Shown here: positions 36,096 to 47,305 of the stretch, in pieces
How positions within the stretch are numbered: position 1 is the stretch's first letter
How the letters are laid out: every line of letters begins with the position of its first letter
The notes under the pieces: model-generated
Seen by the model: the letters and a program-made list of their open reading frames with translations, nothing else
Database searches by the model: none
Told to the model about the DNA's origin: nothing
Program-made: the position numbers and the translations under genes
Origin: Rubinisphaera italica
Lineage (GTDB): Bacteria > Planctomycetota > Planctomycetia > Planctomycetales > Planctomycetaceae
DNA length: 64,000 bases
NCBI RefSeq assembly: GCF_007859715.1
Contig: NZ_SJPG01000001.1
Location: forward strand, 3,994,728-4,058,727
Direction: 5' to 3'

Positions 36096-37505
36096 TCAAG
36101 CTAAAATCTCTTCCACCACATGACCATGTACATCGGTCAGCCGAAAAGCACGGCCCTGAAAGCGATAAGTCAGACGTTCATGATCGATGCCGAGCAGGTG
36201 CAGTAATGTGGCGTGAAAATCGTGCACGTGGACCGGTTTATCGACGATGTTATAACAATAGGGGTCAGTCTGTCCGTGAGCCATGCCTCCACGAACTCCG
36301 CCGCCGGCCATCCATAAACTGAAGCAGCGGGGGTGATGGTCGCGTCCGAAATTGCCTCCCGATAATTTCCCCTGGCAATAATTCGTCCGCCCAAACTCTC
36401 CCCCCCAGATGACGAGCGTATCTTCTAGCAGTCCGCGTTGTTTCAAATCCATCACCAGAGCAGCCGAGGCCTGATCGGTTTCCTCAGTCTGTTTTTTGAT
36501 CCCCCCCGGCAAGCCACCATGATGATCCCAGCCGGGATGATAGAGCTGAATAAATCGGACACCCCGTTCAGCTAATCGGCGAGCCTGCAGACAATTCGCA
36601 GCAAAGGTGCCTGGTTGCCGGGATGGTTCGCCGTAGAGTTTGAAAATGTGATCGGGTTCATCGGCACAGTTGGTCGCTTCTGGAATTGAGGTTTGCATCC
36701 GGAAGGCCATTTCGTACTGCGCGATTCGCGTTTCAATCTGCGGATCAACCGTCTGCTCTTGCTGAATATGATGCAGTTGATTCAGAGCGTTGTGCATTTC
36801 TAATTTTGTTTCGCGAGTGATTCCATCCGGATTGTTCAAATACAGAACGGGATCGGGCCCGCTACGAAAACGAACGCCCTGATGTCGAGCAGGGAGAAAA
36901 CCATTGCCCCAGTATCTGGAAACGAGCGGCTGGCCACCTTTGTCTTTGGTGGTCATCACAATAAAGCCAGGCAGGTTTTCGTTCTCACGTCCCAGTCCAT
37001 AATTCAACCAGGCTCCGATACTCGGACGTCCGGGGAACTGGGACCCCGTCTGCATGTGGGTGACGCCGGGACCATGATTGATTGCGTCGGTATACATGGA
37101 ATTGATGACACACAGGTCATCGGCAATTTTTGCAGTGTGGGGAAGCTGATCGCTCATCCACAGGCCTGCTTCTCCATGCTGAGCAAACTTGAACGGGGAA
37201 CCGACCAACGGCAGACTCGATTGATTCCCGGACATGCCGGTCAGTCGCTGTGTGCCACGCACTTCGTCGGGAAGTTGCTCGCCATGTTTTTCGTTGAGCA
37301 GGGGTTTGTAATCGAGCAGATCCATCTGAGACGGGCCACCCGACTGGAACAGGTAGATCACCCGTTTTGCACGAGCGGGAAAATGACCACTCGGCAGGAG
37401 AGCATCATCCTCAGCAGCCCGAACCTTTGAAGGATTCATCAAATCGCACAGGGCGATTGCTCCCAGTCCCATTCCAAAATTGTTTAATAAATCACGTCGA
37501 TTCAT
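36096..37505 (-). CDS. DUF1501 protein with Tat-like signal
   Basis: The 469-residue protein begins MNRRDLLNNFGMGLGAIALC, a twin-arginine-type export signal. The body is a DUF1501 domain with an alkaline-phosphatase-like fold: FPARAKRVIYLFQSGGPSQM, PFKFAQHGEAGLWMSDQLPH, YTDAINHGPGVTHMQTG, LVIWGGEFGRTNYCQG and GRDHHPRCFSLWMAGGGV. Proteins of this type are usually encoded next to a PSCyt1-DUF1549-DUF1553 gene and act in the periplasm with it; here the only such gene is 12 kb away at 21869, so the pair is split. The enzymatic activity of the family is not established. Confidence 0.9.
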   Translation of the reverse strand: MNRRDLLNNFGMGLGAIALCDLMNPSKVRAAEDDALLPSGHFPARAKRVIYLFQSGGPSQMDLLDYKPLLNEKHGEQLPDEVRGTQRLTGMSGNQSSLPLVGSPFKFAQHGEAGLWMSDQLPHTAKIADDLCVINSMYTDAINHGPGVTHMQTGSQFPGRPSIGAWLNYGLGRENENLPGFIVMTTKDKGGQPLVSRYWGNGFLPARHQGVRFRSGPDPVLYLNNPDGITRETKLEMHNALNQLHHIQQEQTVDPQIETRIAQYEMAFRMQTSIPEATNCADEPDHIFKLYGEPSRQPGTFAANCLQARRLAERGVRFIQLYHPGWDHHGGLPGGIKKQTEETDQASAALVMDLKQRGLLEDTLVIWGGEFGRTNYCQGKLSGGNFGRDHHPRCFSLWMAGGGVRGGMAHGQTDPYCYNIVDKPVHVHDFHATLLHLLGIDHERLTYRFQGRAFRLTDVHGHVVEEILA

Positions 37506-37546
37506 GGCATCACAAACTTGTTAGAGAATTTTCTCTCGGCCTCTCA

Positions 37547-37628
37547 GTAGGACAGGCATCTTGCCTGTCTAACGAATCTCACTTGAGGTTCGCATTATGC
37601 GAATTGACAGGCAGGATGCCTGTCCTAC
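37547..37628. repeat. Intergenic repeat family F (GTAGGACAGGCATCTTGCC), facing pair
   Basis: The arms at 37547-37569 and 37606-37628 are near-perfect reverse complements, and each contains an internal CAGGCA/TGCCTG inverted repeat. It lies between the DUF1501 gene and the ketoacyl synthase gene. Confidence 0.8.
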
Positions 37629-37666
37629 ATATCTATTAATCATCTTCAGTTTAACATGTTTGGATG

Positions 37667-38821
37667 TCAAATGCTCGAACGTTTTCCCCGATGAATCAGG
37701 CAAGCGGTCAGATGTCCGCCAAATCCCAGAGAAAGCTTAACCCCCAGTTCAACGGGCTGCTCAATCGTTTCTCTCTGGACTGGTCTTATTTTGCAGTCGG
37801 AATCCAGGTGCTCCAGATTTCGAATCGGGGGTATCAATCCATCACGCATCGACAGCAATAACCAGCCCAGTTCAATACTTCCGGCTGCTCCGAGGGCATG
37901 TCCATGAGCCCCTTTTGAAGCGGTACTCCACGGCTGTTGACTAATCTCTCCAAAGATGCAAGAGACAGCCGTTGCTTCACACAAATCGTTAGCACGTGTT
38001 CCTGTGCCGTGAAGATTGAGCAAATCGATCTCTTCCGGCTTTCGTCCAGTCTGTTTTAGCAAATCTCCCAGCAGGCGAATTAAACCATTGGCTTCCGGAT
38101 CAAGTTGCGTCAAACCGATTGCGTCATTATAGCGGATACCCCGTTCCCAGTAGCCGTAGGGGGCAGCAGTCGATTGATCAAGCAAATCTTCCCGAGCGAG
38201 TACAAACATCGCCCCCCCGGAACCAAGCACGAACCCGGAACGCTCTTCATCAAACGGACGGCAAGCCGAGGTTGCAGGCAAGTCTTTTCGAGCCAGTACG
38301 CCGAGTCTTCGATAGGAGTGCAGTACGTACGGGTTGATCGAGGCATCGACACTGCCCGCGATGACATAGTCGCAGTCTCCCTGCTCGATTAACTGCACGC
38401 CACGCAATACGGCATCGAGTCCCGTGGCGCATGCCGCAACTGGGCACAGTGCGGGGCCTTCAATGGAGAACTCATTTACGACACGGCTCAAGGGAGCAGA
38501 TGGCCAGAGTGAGGGAAACGCAATCTCATTCTCTAGGTTATATAAATCAAGAGGCCCCTTACTGGTTCCGATCACCGCTCCCCAACGCTCGGAATTCGGT
38601 TGGAGTCCGGAATCTTCAATCGCTTCGCGAGCCGTCCTCAGGGCGATTCGCTCTGGTAAAGTCTCAGCCAGAGTTAAGTCATCCTCAGGTAGCGATAACG
38701 CTCCAGCAATTGAAGTGACCGCAGGATCGAGCGGTGAGTGATTGAGCAGAGATTGCCAGCTGGATTCCCGATTTTTTCCCAGAGGTGTCCAGAGGCCGAT
38801 ACCGATTATGGCCACAGACAT
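37667..38821 (-). CDS. Beta-ketoacyl-ACP synthase II-like protein
   Basis: The 384-residue protein shows the KAS I/II condensing-enzyme fold with a full Cys-His-His triad: PVAACATGLDAV (Cys131), NLHGTGTRANDL (His) and GAHGHALGAAGSIELG (His). DCDYVIAGSVDASINPY and RPFDEERSGFVLGSGGAMF are typical. It would condense malonyl-ACP with an acyl primer. It is shorter than FabF (about 410 residues), and no acyl carrier protein, ketoreductase or dehydratase is adjacent, so it may serve a specialised lipid or polyketide instead of core fatty-acid synthesis. A second, atypical synthase is at the end of the window. Confidence 0.85.
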   Translation of the reverse strand: MSVAIIGIGLWTPLGKNRESSWQSLLNHSPLDPAVTSIAGALSLPEDDLTLAETLPERIALRTAREAIEDSGLQPNSERWGAVIGTSKGPLDLYNLENEIAFPSLWPSAPLSRVVNEFSIEGPALCPVAACATGLDAVLRGVQLIEQGDCDYVIAGSVDASINPYVLHSYRRLGVLARKDLPATSACRPFDEERSGFVLGSGGAMFVLAREDLLDQSTAAPYGYWERGIRYNDAIGLTQLDPEANGLIRLLGDLLKQTGRKPEEIDLLNLHGTGTRANDLCEATAVSCIFGEISQQPWSTASKGAHGHALGAAGSIELGWLLLSMRDGLIPPIRNLEHLDSDCKIRPVQRETIEQPVELGVKLSLGFGGHLTACLIHRGKRSSI

Positions 38822-38884
38822 GGTGCATCAGTGAAAGAAGAACAGGAGGATAACACAGGCAGTTGATTAAAAGGCATTCAGGAA

Positions 38885-39037
38885 TTAACGACGATTTGCG
38901 GAACGGCAAACCGCAAAGACCGCTCCAGCAACACCGGCCAGCACAATCACAGCATCGATAAATGGAAATCCAGTCGACACATTGGACGATTGAGCCAGCG
39001 AAAAAATCTGGTCAACAGGAAAATTGAACATGCTCAT
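38885..39037 (-). CDS. 50-residue single-pass membrane peptide
   Basis: This short open frame encodes 50 residues: MSMFNFPVDQIFSLAQSS, a short linker, one hydrophobic helix (FIDAVIVLAGVAGAVFAV) and a basic end (CRSANRR). The hydrophobic stretch with a positive tail is coherent for a small inner-membrane protein. There is no clear ribosome site (only AAAAAG about 12 bases before the ATG). It sits 63 bases upstream of the ketoacyl synthase on the same strand. The rest of the 537-base gap up to 39358 has a family H repeat and nothing else I can support. Confidence 0.45.
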   Translation of the reverse strand: MSMFNFPVDQIFSLAQSSNVSTGFPFIDAVIVLAGVAGAVFAVCRSANRR

Positions 39038-39178
39038 AAGTCAAACTTTTTATTGATAATAAAGGACGCACCCTTATTACTTTACCGCCGAACGATTCCC
39101 GACACAAAGCCGATCCCGATTCTCCCTGAAAAAACTACCGAAAATCTCTCGAATATACCGTAAATCAATAATATTCTG

Positions 39179-39245
39179 GAATCACGGATGGACACGGATA
39201 AACACAGATTTTAGTGTCGCAAGATCCGTGTCCATCCGCGGTTCA
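39179..39245. repeat. Intergenic repeat family H, facing pair
   Basis: AATCACGGATGGACACGGAT is followed after 30 bases by GATCCGTGTCCATCCGCGG. The arms pair over about 16 bp. A single arm-like copy is at 10260-10293. Confidence 0.75.
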
Positions 39246-39358
39246 ATTCTTTGATCTATTCGTTCGGAGTTAAGCTGAAAGATGCGATTTTCTTGTGCAT
39301 TTCTGTTACAGTTTCCAGTTCACAATTTGACGACTATATACTCAGCTGGGAACATCAC

Positions 39359-40177
39359 ATGAAACTGGGATTGATCAATTCTGCCTGGGCTCAGGCTGGT
39401 CGCGAGACGGCTTGGGGGATTCAGAAGACGAAAGAAATCGGATTTGACTGTATCGATATTTTTGCCGATCCCTTCGATATCGATATTAAAGAACGACTGC
39501 TCATCAAGCGGGAGTGTGATCGTCAGGAGTTGCCGATAGTTTCGATCTGCTGTGTCGCGGTCGGCTTGCTCGATTTCAATGCGAGTGTCCGCAGGTTCCA
39601 TCTGGAACGCTGCATTGCTTACCTCGACATGTGCTACGAGTATGAGGCGGAGAATCTGCTGCTTGTTCTCGGCGAATATATCTGGAATAAGGAAGTTATT
39701 CCCCCAGCCGAGCAATGGCAATATGGAGTCGAGACTTGTCGCGAACTGGCCGATTATGCAGATGATCTCGGCTTGAAAATTGCGATGGAACTCGAACCGT
39801 TTTCGTTGTCACTGCTCAATAATGTCGAATCGATGAATCGCTTTATCGACGAAGTCAATCACCCCGCATTGCGTGCTAATATCGATGTCTCGCACTTATT
39901 ACTGGCTGACGTACAGCCTGGAGAGCTGAGTCAGTTAAAAGGCAAAGCGATTCACGTGCACATTTCCGACTGCGACGGCAAAGTCCACGGCGACTTACCC
40001 CCTGGAAGAGGCGTTGTCGATTTTCCGCCGTACCTTGAAGAGATTCGCAAATTAAATATCGAGGGGACGGTTTCTATCGAACTCGAATATTCTCCCGATC
40101 CCAACAATATTGAAGCCTGGGTAAGAGAAGCTTACGAATCGACCGCAAAGCTGATGAGCGAAAGTGGATTGCGATAA
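39359..40177 (+). CDS. Sugar phosphate isomerase/epimerase-like TIM-barrel protein
   Basis: The 272-residue protein (start ATG 39359; the open frame reaches back to 39251 without a plausible start) has the AP-endonuclease-2/xylose-isomerase-like TIM barrel: MKLGLINSAWAQAG, IGFDCIDIFADPF, LKIAMELEPFSLS, ANIDVSHLLLADV, KAIHVHISDCDGKVHGDL and GTVSIELEYSPDPN. The Glu, Asp-x-x-His, His and Glu metal ligands of the fold are visible. Such enzymes interconvert ketoses or epimerise inositol-type or sugar substrates; the actual substrate is unknown. It stands alone, between repeats of families H and G. Confidence 0.85.
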   Translation: MKLGLINSAWAQAGRETAWGIQKTKEIGFDCIDIFADPFDIDIKERLLIKRECDRQELPIVSICCVAVGLLDFNASVRRFHLERCIAYLDMCYEYEAENLLLVLGEYIWNKEVIPPAEQWQYGVETCRELADYADDLGLKIAMELEPFSLSLLNNVESMNRFIDEVNHPALRANIDVSHLLLADVQPGELSQLKGKAIHVHISDCDGKVHGDLPPGRGVVDFPPYLEEIRKLNIEGTVSIELEYSPDPNNIEAWVREAYESTAKLMSESGLR

Positions 40178-40179
40178 AA

Positions 40180-40349
40180 CAGTCCCCTCTCCTTCTGGGT
40201 GAGGGCAATGGGTGTGGAGTGTAAAGCAGCGTCGAGAAGCTCCCCTCATCCGGCCTACGGCCACCTTCTCCCCAAGGAGAAGGAAAGATTACCGCTCCCC
40301 AAGGAGAAGGAAAGTTTACCGCTCCCCCAAGGAGAAGGGAAGATAGCCG
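40180..40349. repeat. Intergenic repeat family G with a 27-bp tandem triplication
   Basis: The block starts CAGTCCCCTCTCCTTCTGG and continues to CTCCCCTCATCCGGCC, as at 15151-15270. The right end is repeated three times in tandem: 40268-40294, 40295-40321 and 40322-40349 (core CTCCCCAAGGAGAAGGAAAG). Each unit is itself partly self-complementary (CTCC/GGAG). It lies after the epimerase stop. Confidence 0.85.
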
Positions 40350-40415
40350 CCTCAAACCTGTAAAAGGACATTCGAGCTTGTAATCGAATTAATATGTGTC
40401 AGTCTTTCGTAAATC

Positions 40416-41642
40416 ATGAACATCACCTTCGTTTCCTTGCCCGCATATCCCATCGTGCACCCGGAATATCCGGGTGTTTATGGAGGTACGGAAACACGAG
40501 CAGTCACACTGGCGAAGGGACTGGCACAAGAGACCGACCACCAGATTCAGTTTCTCGCACGTCACCCTCAACTGAAGCAGCCTGAAACAATCGCGCAAGT
40601 CCAATGGCATCCCTGGAGAGACTCCACCTCTGAACGAAATTCCCGTATTGCAGAGTTATTGCAACATAAAGTATGGCGAACATCACTCCTGTGGGACATT
40701 CCATACGCTGTTGCAAGTCAAGTCTTCAATTCTTCGGCACACCACTTTTTACAGGCCGATGAAACTCTGCAAGGTTTTGAAACCGACCTGTTCTGTCCGT
40801 TTGGAGTTCACTCAGCCTCAGCCAAAGTCATTCATAATGCTCACATGAGTAGGCGAAAAGCCGTACTTTTTCTCGGCTCAAACGCAGATGTCGATGCTCG
40901 ATATCGGCAATCGAAATCGTTTCGAAATGAATACGGCGAACGCTCAACCACTTGTGCGTGGATCTTAAAAAATGCCGATGCGATTGTTGCTCAGAACGAA
41001 TTTCAACAACAGCAACTCAAAGAGGTTTTTCAGCGAGATTCGTTTCGGCTGTCCAATCCGATTGATATCGCGGATTGGCATCACAGAATGAACTCAACCG
41101 AAAGTCTGGACAATCCCTTCGACAGTTACGTGCTGTGGATTGGTCGAGCCGATAATTTTCATAAGCGAGCAGATTGGGCCATCGAGATTGCCCGGCAAAC
41201 TCCCGAACTCAAATACGTGATGATTCTGAATCCAAAACAGGATTATGTTGACCAGCAGATTCGACAGAATTGCCCGGAAAATGTTCACATTATTTCCCAA
41301 TTGCCATTCGAGAAGATGCCCCTTCTGTTTCGAGATGCCAGCCTGCTGCTTAATACATCGCCAAGACAACTCGAAGGCTTGCCGAACACTTTTCTCCAAG
41401 CTGGTGCCAGTCGTGTACCAATTGTTTCGACCGAAGTCGATGCTGGCTTCGTGACTCAATCAGATTCCGGACTTGTGGGAGACGGTTCGCCGGAAAAAAC
41501 GATCCACAATCTAAGAATGCTCGCTCAGGATGAGCCCCATCGCATACAACTGGGAGAAAACGCGTATGACTACATATCAAAAAAACACGAGTTGAAAACG
41601 ATCTGTCTTCAACTCGCGTCTTTTTTGAATGGAGTTCAATAG
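40416..41642 (+). CDS. Glycosyltransferase family 4 (GT-B) protein
   Basis: The 408-residue cytoplasmic enzyme has an N-terminal GT-B half with HPEYPGVYGGTETRAVTLAK, the glycine-rich acceptor/donor loop of family 4. The C-terminal half has VLWIGRADNFHKRADWAIEI and, at the nucleotide-sugar site, LNTSPRQLEGLPNTFLQAG, with the Glu that contacts the donor. It transfers a sugar from a nucleotide donor to a lipid or polysaccharide acceptor that I cannot name. It is a single gene, with no other glycan genes at its sides. The downstream gene is convergent with only 1 base between the stops. Confidence 0.85.
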   Translation: MNITFVSLPAYPIVHPEYPGVYGGTETRAVTLAKGLAQETDHQIQFLARHPQLKQPETIAQVQWHPWRDSTSERNSRIAELLQHKVWRTSLLWDIPYAVASQVFNSSAHHFLQADETLQGFETDLFCPFGVHSASAKVIHNAHMSRRKAVLFLGSNADVDARYRQSKSFRNEYGERSTTCAWILKNADAIVAQNEFQQQQLKEVFQRDSFRLSNPIDIADWHHRMNSTESLDNPFDSYVLWIGRADNFHKRADWAIEIARQTPELKYVMILNPKQDYVDQQIRQNCPENVHIISQLPFEKMPLLFRDASLLLNTSPRQLEGLPNTFLQAGASRVPIVSTEVDAGFVTQSDSGLVGDGSPEKTIHNLRMLAQDEPHRIQLGENAYDYISKKHELKTICLQLASFLNGVQ

Positions 41643-41643
41643 C

Positions 41644-42180
41644 TCAAACTTTTTCAGCAGGCGGGAAATCGAGTTCGGTACCATAAACATGATTGAACAG
41701 GTTCGAATAAGTTGCCAGTCCGATGAAAGCGATGGACTCGGCAATTTGGCCATCTGTGTAACCGGCGTCCTGAACGGCTTTCACATCGGCATCGTCAACA
41801 AAGCCATTGGTTTCCATAACTCGGGTGATGAATTTTCCCAGAGCGGCATGCTTCTCCGATTCGGGACTCATCTTACGGATTGAGAGGATTTGATCCTCAC
41901 TCAGCCCCGCTCCTTTGGCGACCATCGTGTGGGCGGAGAGACAGTAGTGGCAGCCGTTCTTCTGACTGACTGTCAGATAGACCACTTCTCGATCTTCCGG
42001 AGAAAGTTCCCCTTTGGCGAGAGCCCCGTTCATGGACAGGTAGGCATCCAGAGCCGCGGCACTATTTCCCATTCCCTGGAAAATATTAAAGACCTTGCCC
42101 TTTTTCTGCTTGAGGTCATCGTATATTTCTTTGACATCGCCGCTGGCTTGATCCGGTGTTACCGTTTTCAATCTTGGCAT
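41644..42180 (-). CDS. Carboxymuconolactone decarboxylase / AhpD-like protein
   Basis: The 178-residue helical protein has the CMD/AhpD core: PEDREVVYLTVSQKNGCHYC (Cys77, Cys80), followed by LSAHTM (His84). The CxxC-x3-H motif is the redox centre in alkylhydroperoxidase AhpD-type members, so peroxide reduction is more likely than true carboxymuconolactone decarboxylation. It is a single gene on the minus strand; a family E palindrome (42231-42251) lies in front of the gene. Confidence 0.85.
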   Translation of the reverse strand: MPRLKTVTPDQASGDVKEIYDDLKQKKGKVFNIFQGMGNSAAALDAYLSMNGALAKGELSPEDREVVYLTVSQKNGCHYCLSAHTMVAKGAGLSEDQILSIRKMSPESEKHAALGKFITRVMETNGFVDDADVKAVQDAGYTDGQIAESIAFIGLATYSNLFNHVYGTELDFPPAEKV

Positions 42181-42230
42181 GAGAGTCTCTCCTGGATAAT
42201 TGTGTGTGTCGAATTTGGAATGTCCAACAT

Positions 42231-42251
42231 GTCAGGCACAGCCTGACCTAC
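42231..42251. repeat. Intergenic repeat family E (GTCAGGCACAGCCTGACCTAC)
   Basis: GTCAGGC and GCCTGAC pair around a 3-base loop and are followed by CTAC. Other copies are at 49820-49887 (facing pair) and 51110-51130. Confidence 0.75.
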
Positions 42252-42274
42252 GGCTCGATGAACTGAGTCACGAA

Positions 42275-42484
42275 TTATTTGTGAATGTGGAATCCAACTT
42301 TGATCGTCACCTGGAAATGGACGATTTCGCCATCCTTCACATCGCCGCGATGCTCAACAACTTCAAACCAGGAAATATCTCGAATTGTTTCATTCGCTTT
42401 TTTGAGGGCATTCCGGATCGCATCATCAGAAGATGTTTTTGAAGTACCGACAAGTTCAATCTTTTTGTAAATGTGGTCATCCAT
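42275..42484 (-). CDS. Dodecin
   Basis: The 69-residue protein matches the dodecin family over its full length: MDDHIYKKIELVGTSKTSSD, then DAIRNALKKANETIRDISWF, then EVVEHRGDVKDGEIVHFQVT. Dodecins form hollow dodecamers that store flavin or CoA, and the Trp in DISWFEV stacks on the flavin in flavin-binding members. The frame is open back to 42541, with ATG codons at 42514 and 42541, but the homologous part begins at 42484. The gap between this gene and polA (42485-42713) shows nothing else. Confidence 0.88.
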   Translation of the reverse strand: MDDHIYKKIELVGTSKTSSDDAIRNALKKANETIRDISWFEVVEHRGDVKDGEIVHFQVTIKVGFHIHK

Positions 42485-42713
42485 CTGGGAATTACTTTCT
42501 TTGTTGTCGATCATGGAGTGAAATTTCTTCACTCCTGTCAATTATGTGATTTCAATAATTCTATTCTAGACCTTCAAAAACAACAGACCAGAGCAGATCT
42601 CCTGAATTCGGCTGCTCATACGATTCTGCGAGGAAACTGGAGACAACCTCTCCAGTCCGCTATAACTCAATGTTGAATGAGTCCTATTAGTTTCCTTTGC
42701 CGAATGCTGCCCG

Positions 42714-45521
<2,808 letters not shown>

Positions 45522-45689
45522 CAAATTTGGATTTGTGTCATAATCACAAGAATTTTGGTAAAATTCTCAGTAGAAAGTCATTTTCCACTGGTTATTTATT
45601 ACCGATATCTTATATTAGTGATCGCTTATGGAGGGCTTCTCCCTTCAGTCTAGCTTTTCTTTTCCCCTTCCTTTTTCAGGAATAGCTCA

Positions 45690-46580
45690 ATGCTAAAAAA
45701 ACGCGCTGGTTTTACGTTGATTGAATTATTGGTCGTTATCGCAATCATTGCGATTCTTGTCGCTTTATTGCTACCGGCTGTTCAGCAGGCTCGTGAAGCC
45801 GCACGTCGCTCCTCCTGCAAAAATAACCTGAAACAATTGGGGCTGGCTCTTCATAACTATCACGATACCTACACGGTATTGCCTCCAGCCTGGATCAATC
45901 GTAAAGCTCCTGCGACTTTGATTACGACCACCTATGGTTGGGCTACTTTTATATTGCCTTACGTTGAGCAAGCCGCACTTTATGACCAAATCAATCCCAA
46001 TGGAGACACAATGGCAGCTGCCTCGACGAACTCACTGAATACAGGTCTGTCTGCTTATTCCTGTCCTTCCGATACAGGGGCACCCAATAACACAGCCTTC
46101 GGTGGATACGGAAAGCACAATTATCCAATCACAGAAGAAATCGCCAAAGAAAATTCCAGTACAAAATTGCGGGACATCACAGATGGAACGAGTAACACAT
46201 TTCTTTGTGGTGAAAAATCTCGGGTTTATCAGGGGAATGGTTTAAAAGCGATTGGTTCTATCTGGCCAGGAAAACAAGCTAATAGCACTGCTTCTGCTCA
46301 TGGTCGTGCTTCACACAATATTAATACTAACTGGGCAGGCACCCAGGCAAACTTCACCGTCAACGCTGGTGCCGGGGATGGCAACTGTACTCGCTATACA
46401 TATTCAAGTCTTCATAAGGGCGGGGCCCAGTTTGTTATGGTAGATGGTTCTGTCCGATTTGTCAGTGAAAATATCGCTTCAATTCCAACGAATTCCTGCA
46501 CAGCACCTACGGCAGCAGCCGGCTCACTTTATCAAAATATTATGATTATTGACGATGGCTTCGTGATTGGTGAATTCTAA
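45690..46580 (+). CDS. DUF1559 prepilin-like protein (copy 2)
   Basis: The 296-residue protein starts [19 protein letters not shown], a standard type IV prepilin cleavage site (Gly|Phe), and its first about 70 residues are nearly identical to copy 1 at 20274. The body then differs; it is shorter and ends with [20 protein letters not shown] and DDGFVIGEF, the DUF1559 ending. It is preceded by a 168-base leader. Unlike copy 1, no lipoprotein gene follows. A hairpin with a T6 tail at 46708-46743 lies inside the end of the convergent acetyltransferase gene. Confidence 0.9.
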   Translation: MLKKRAGFTLIELLVVIAIIAILVALLLPAVQQAREAARRSSCKNNLKQLGLALHNYHDTYTVLPPAWINRKAPATLITTTYGWATFILPYVEQAALYDQINPNGDTMAAASTNSLNTGLSAYSCPSDTGAPNNTAFGGYGKHNYPITEEIAKENSSTKLRDITDGTSNTFLCGEKSRVYQGNGLKAIGSIWPGKQANSTASAHGRASHNINTNWAGTQANFTVNAGAGDGNCTRYTYSSLHKGGAQFVMVDGSVRFVSENIASIPTNSCTAPTAAAGSLYQNIMIIDDGFVIGEF

Positions 46581-46705
46581 ACCATTTTCAAATGGATTCT
46601 GCAGTCGCATGGACATGAAATGACAGTACAGCACTATGTTTGCTCCTGCGGTATGCTACAGTTAGTTATTGAAAATGCTTGAAAGTATCGTCTGAACTCA
46701 AATTA

Positions 46706-47305
46706 TCAGTCCGACCATTCCTCAAGGATGGTTGGACTTTTTTCATGGGGACGCAGCACTTTCTCCATCAGTAAAAACCGGCCTTTGCGGAAGGTTACTT
46801 CCCCACAGATCCGATAATTCAACTTCTGATAGAATGAGATCGCCGCTGGATTTTCAGTGAAGCAATCCAGCCGAATCGAGTTTTTACCCAGACAGTACGC
46901 CTGTTGTTCGGCGAACTGCATCAATTGCCTGCCGTAACCAGAGCCCTGATAATCAGGATCGATCAGCAGTCGGTGAACGACGAGAAACGATTCCGCTTGC
47001 CAGTTCGCCGTTTCGTAACCGTCAAGTTCAACTTCATTCAGGCATAACCCACCGACGATTTGTCCAGCACTCTCCAGTACATAGAGAGTTTGCTCGTACA
47101 CATCCTGCAGAAAATCGGATTCAGTGGGATAAATCTCATCCCACTGATCAATTCCAAATTTAAGATGATGGGCGATCACTTTCCCTTTGATCGCCATCAA
47201 CGAAGAAACATCCTCAGTTTTGGCCTGTCGAATTCCTGCAGTCAAGAAGTCATCTTTCAATCCCGAATGGGCAGCCTCAAGAAGTTTTTCTTGATCCGTG
47301 AGCAT
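46706..47305 (-). CDS. GNAT-family N-acetyltransferase
   Basis: The 199-residue protein carries a GNAT fold: GIRQAKTEDVSSLMAIKGK, the acetyl-CoA loop RLLIDPDYQGSGYGRQLMQF (motif A, Q-x-x-G-x-G) and NPAAISFYQKLNY (motif B). The substrate is unknown. The ATG start at 47305 overlaps the 3' end of the homoserine dehydrogenase gene by 49 bases. A TTG near 47257, with GGAAAG-like sequence weak or absent, would avoid this overlap; the first is listed. The last codons (EEWSD) sit in an inverted repeat that also works as a terminator for the convergent gene. Confidence 0.85.
   Translation of the reverse strand: MLTDQEKLLEAAHSGLKDDFLTAGIRQAKTEDVSSLMAIKGKVIAHHLKFGIDQWDEIYPTESDFLQDVYEQTLYVLESAGQIVGGLCLNEVELDGYETANWQAESFLVVHRLLIDPDYQGSGYGRQLMQFAEQQAYCLGKNSIRLDCFTENPAAISFYQKLNYRICGEVTFRKGRFLLMEKVLRPHEKSPTILEEWSD
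46708..46743 (+). terminator. Terminator for DUF1559 copy 2, inside the convergent gene's end
   Basis: AGTCCGACCAT (46708-46718) and ATGGTTGGACT (46728-46738) pair with one G-T wobble and extend inwards through TCCT/AGGA. T6 follows (46738-46743). On the minus strand the same DNA codes for the last residues of the acetyltransferase. Confidence 0.75.

Noticed and set aside
36023..36322. A 99-codon plus-strand frame overlapping the DUF1501 gene end
   Set aside because: It is mostly antisense to a clear DUF1501 domain; its Arg/His-rich composition is typical of a shadow frame.
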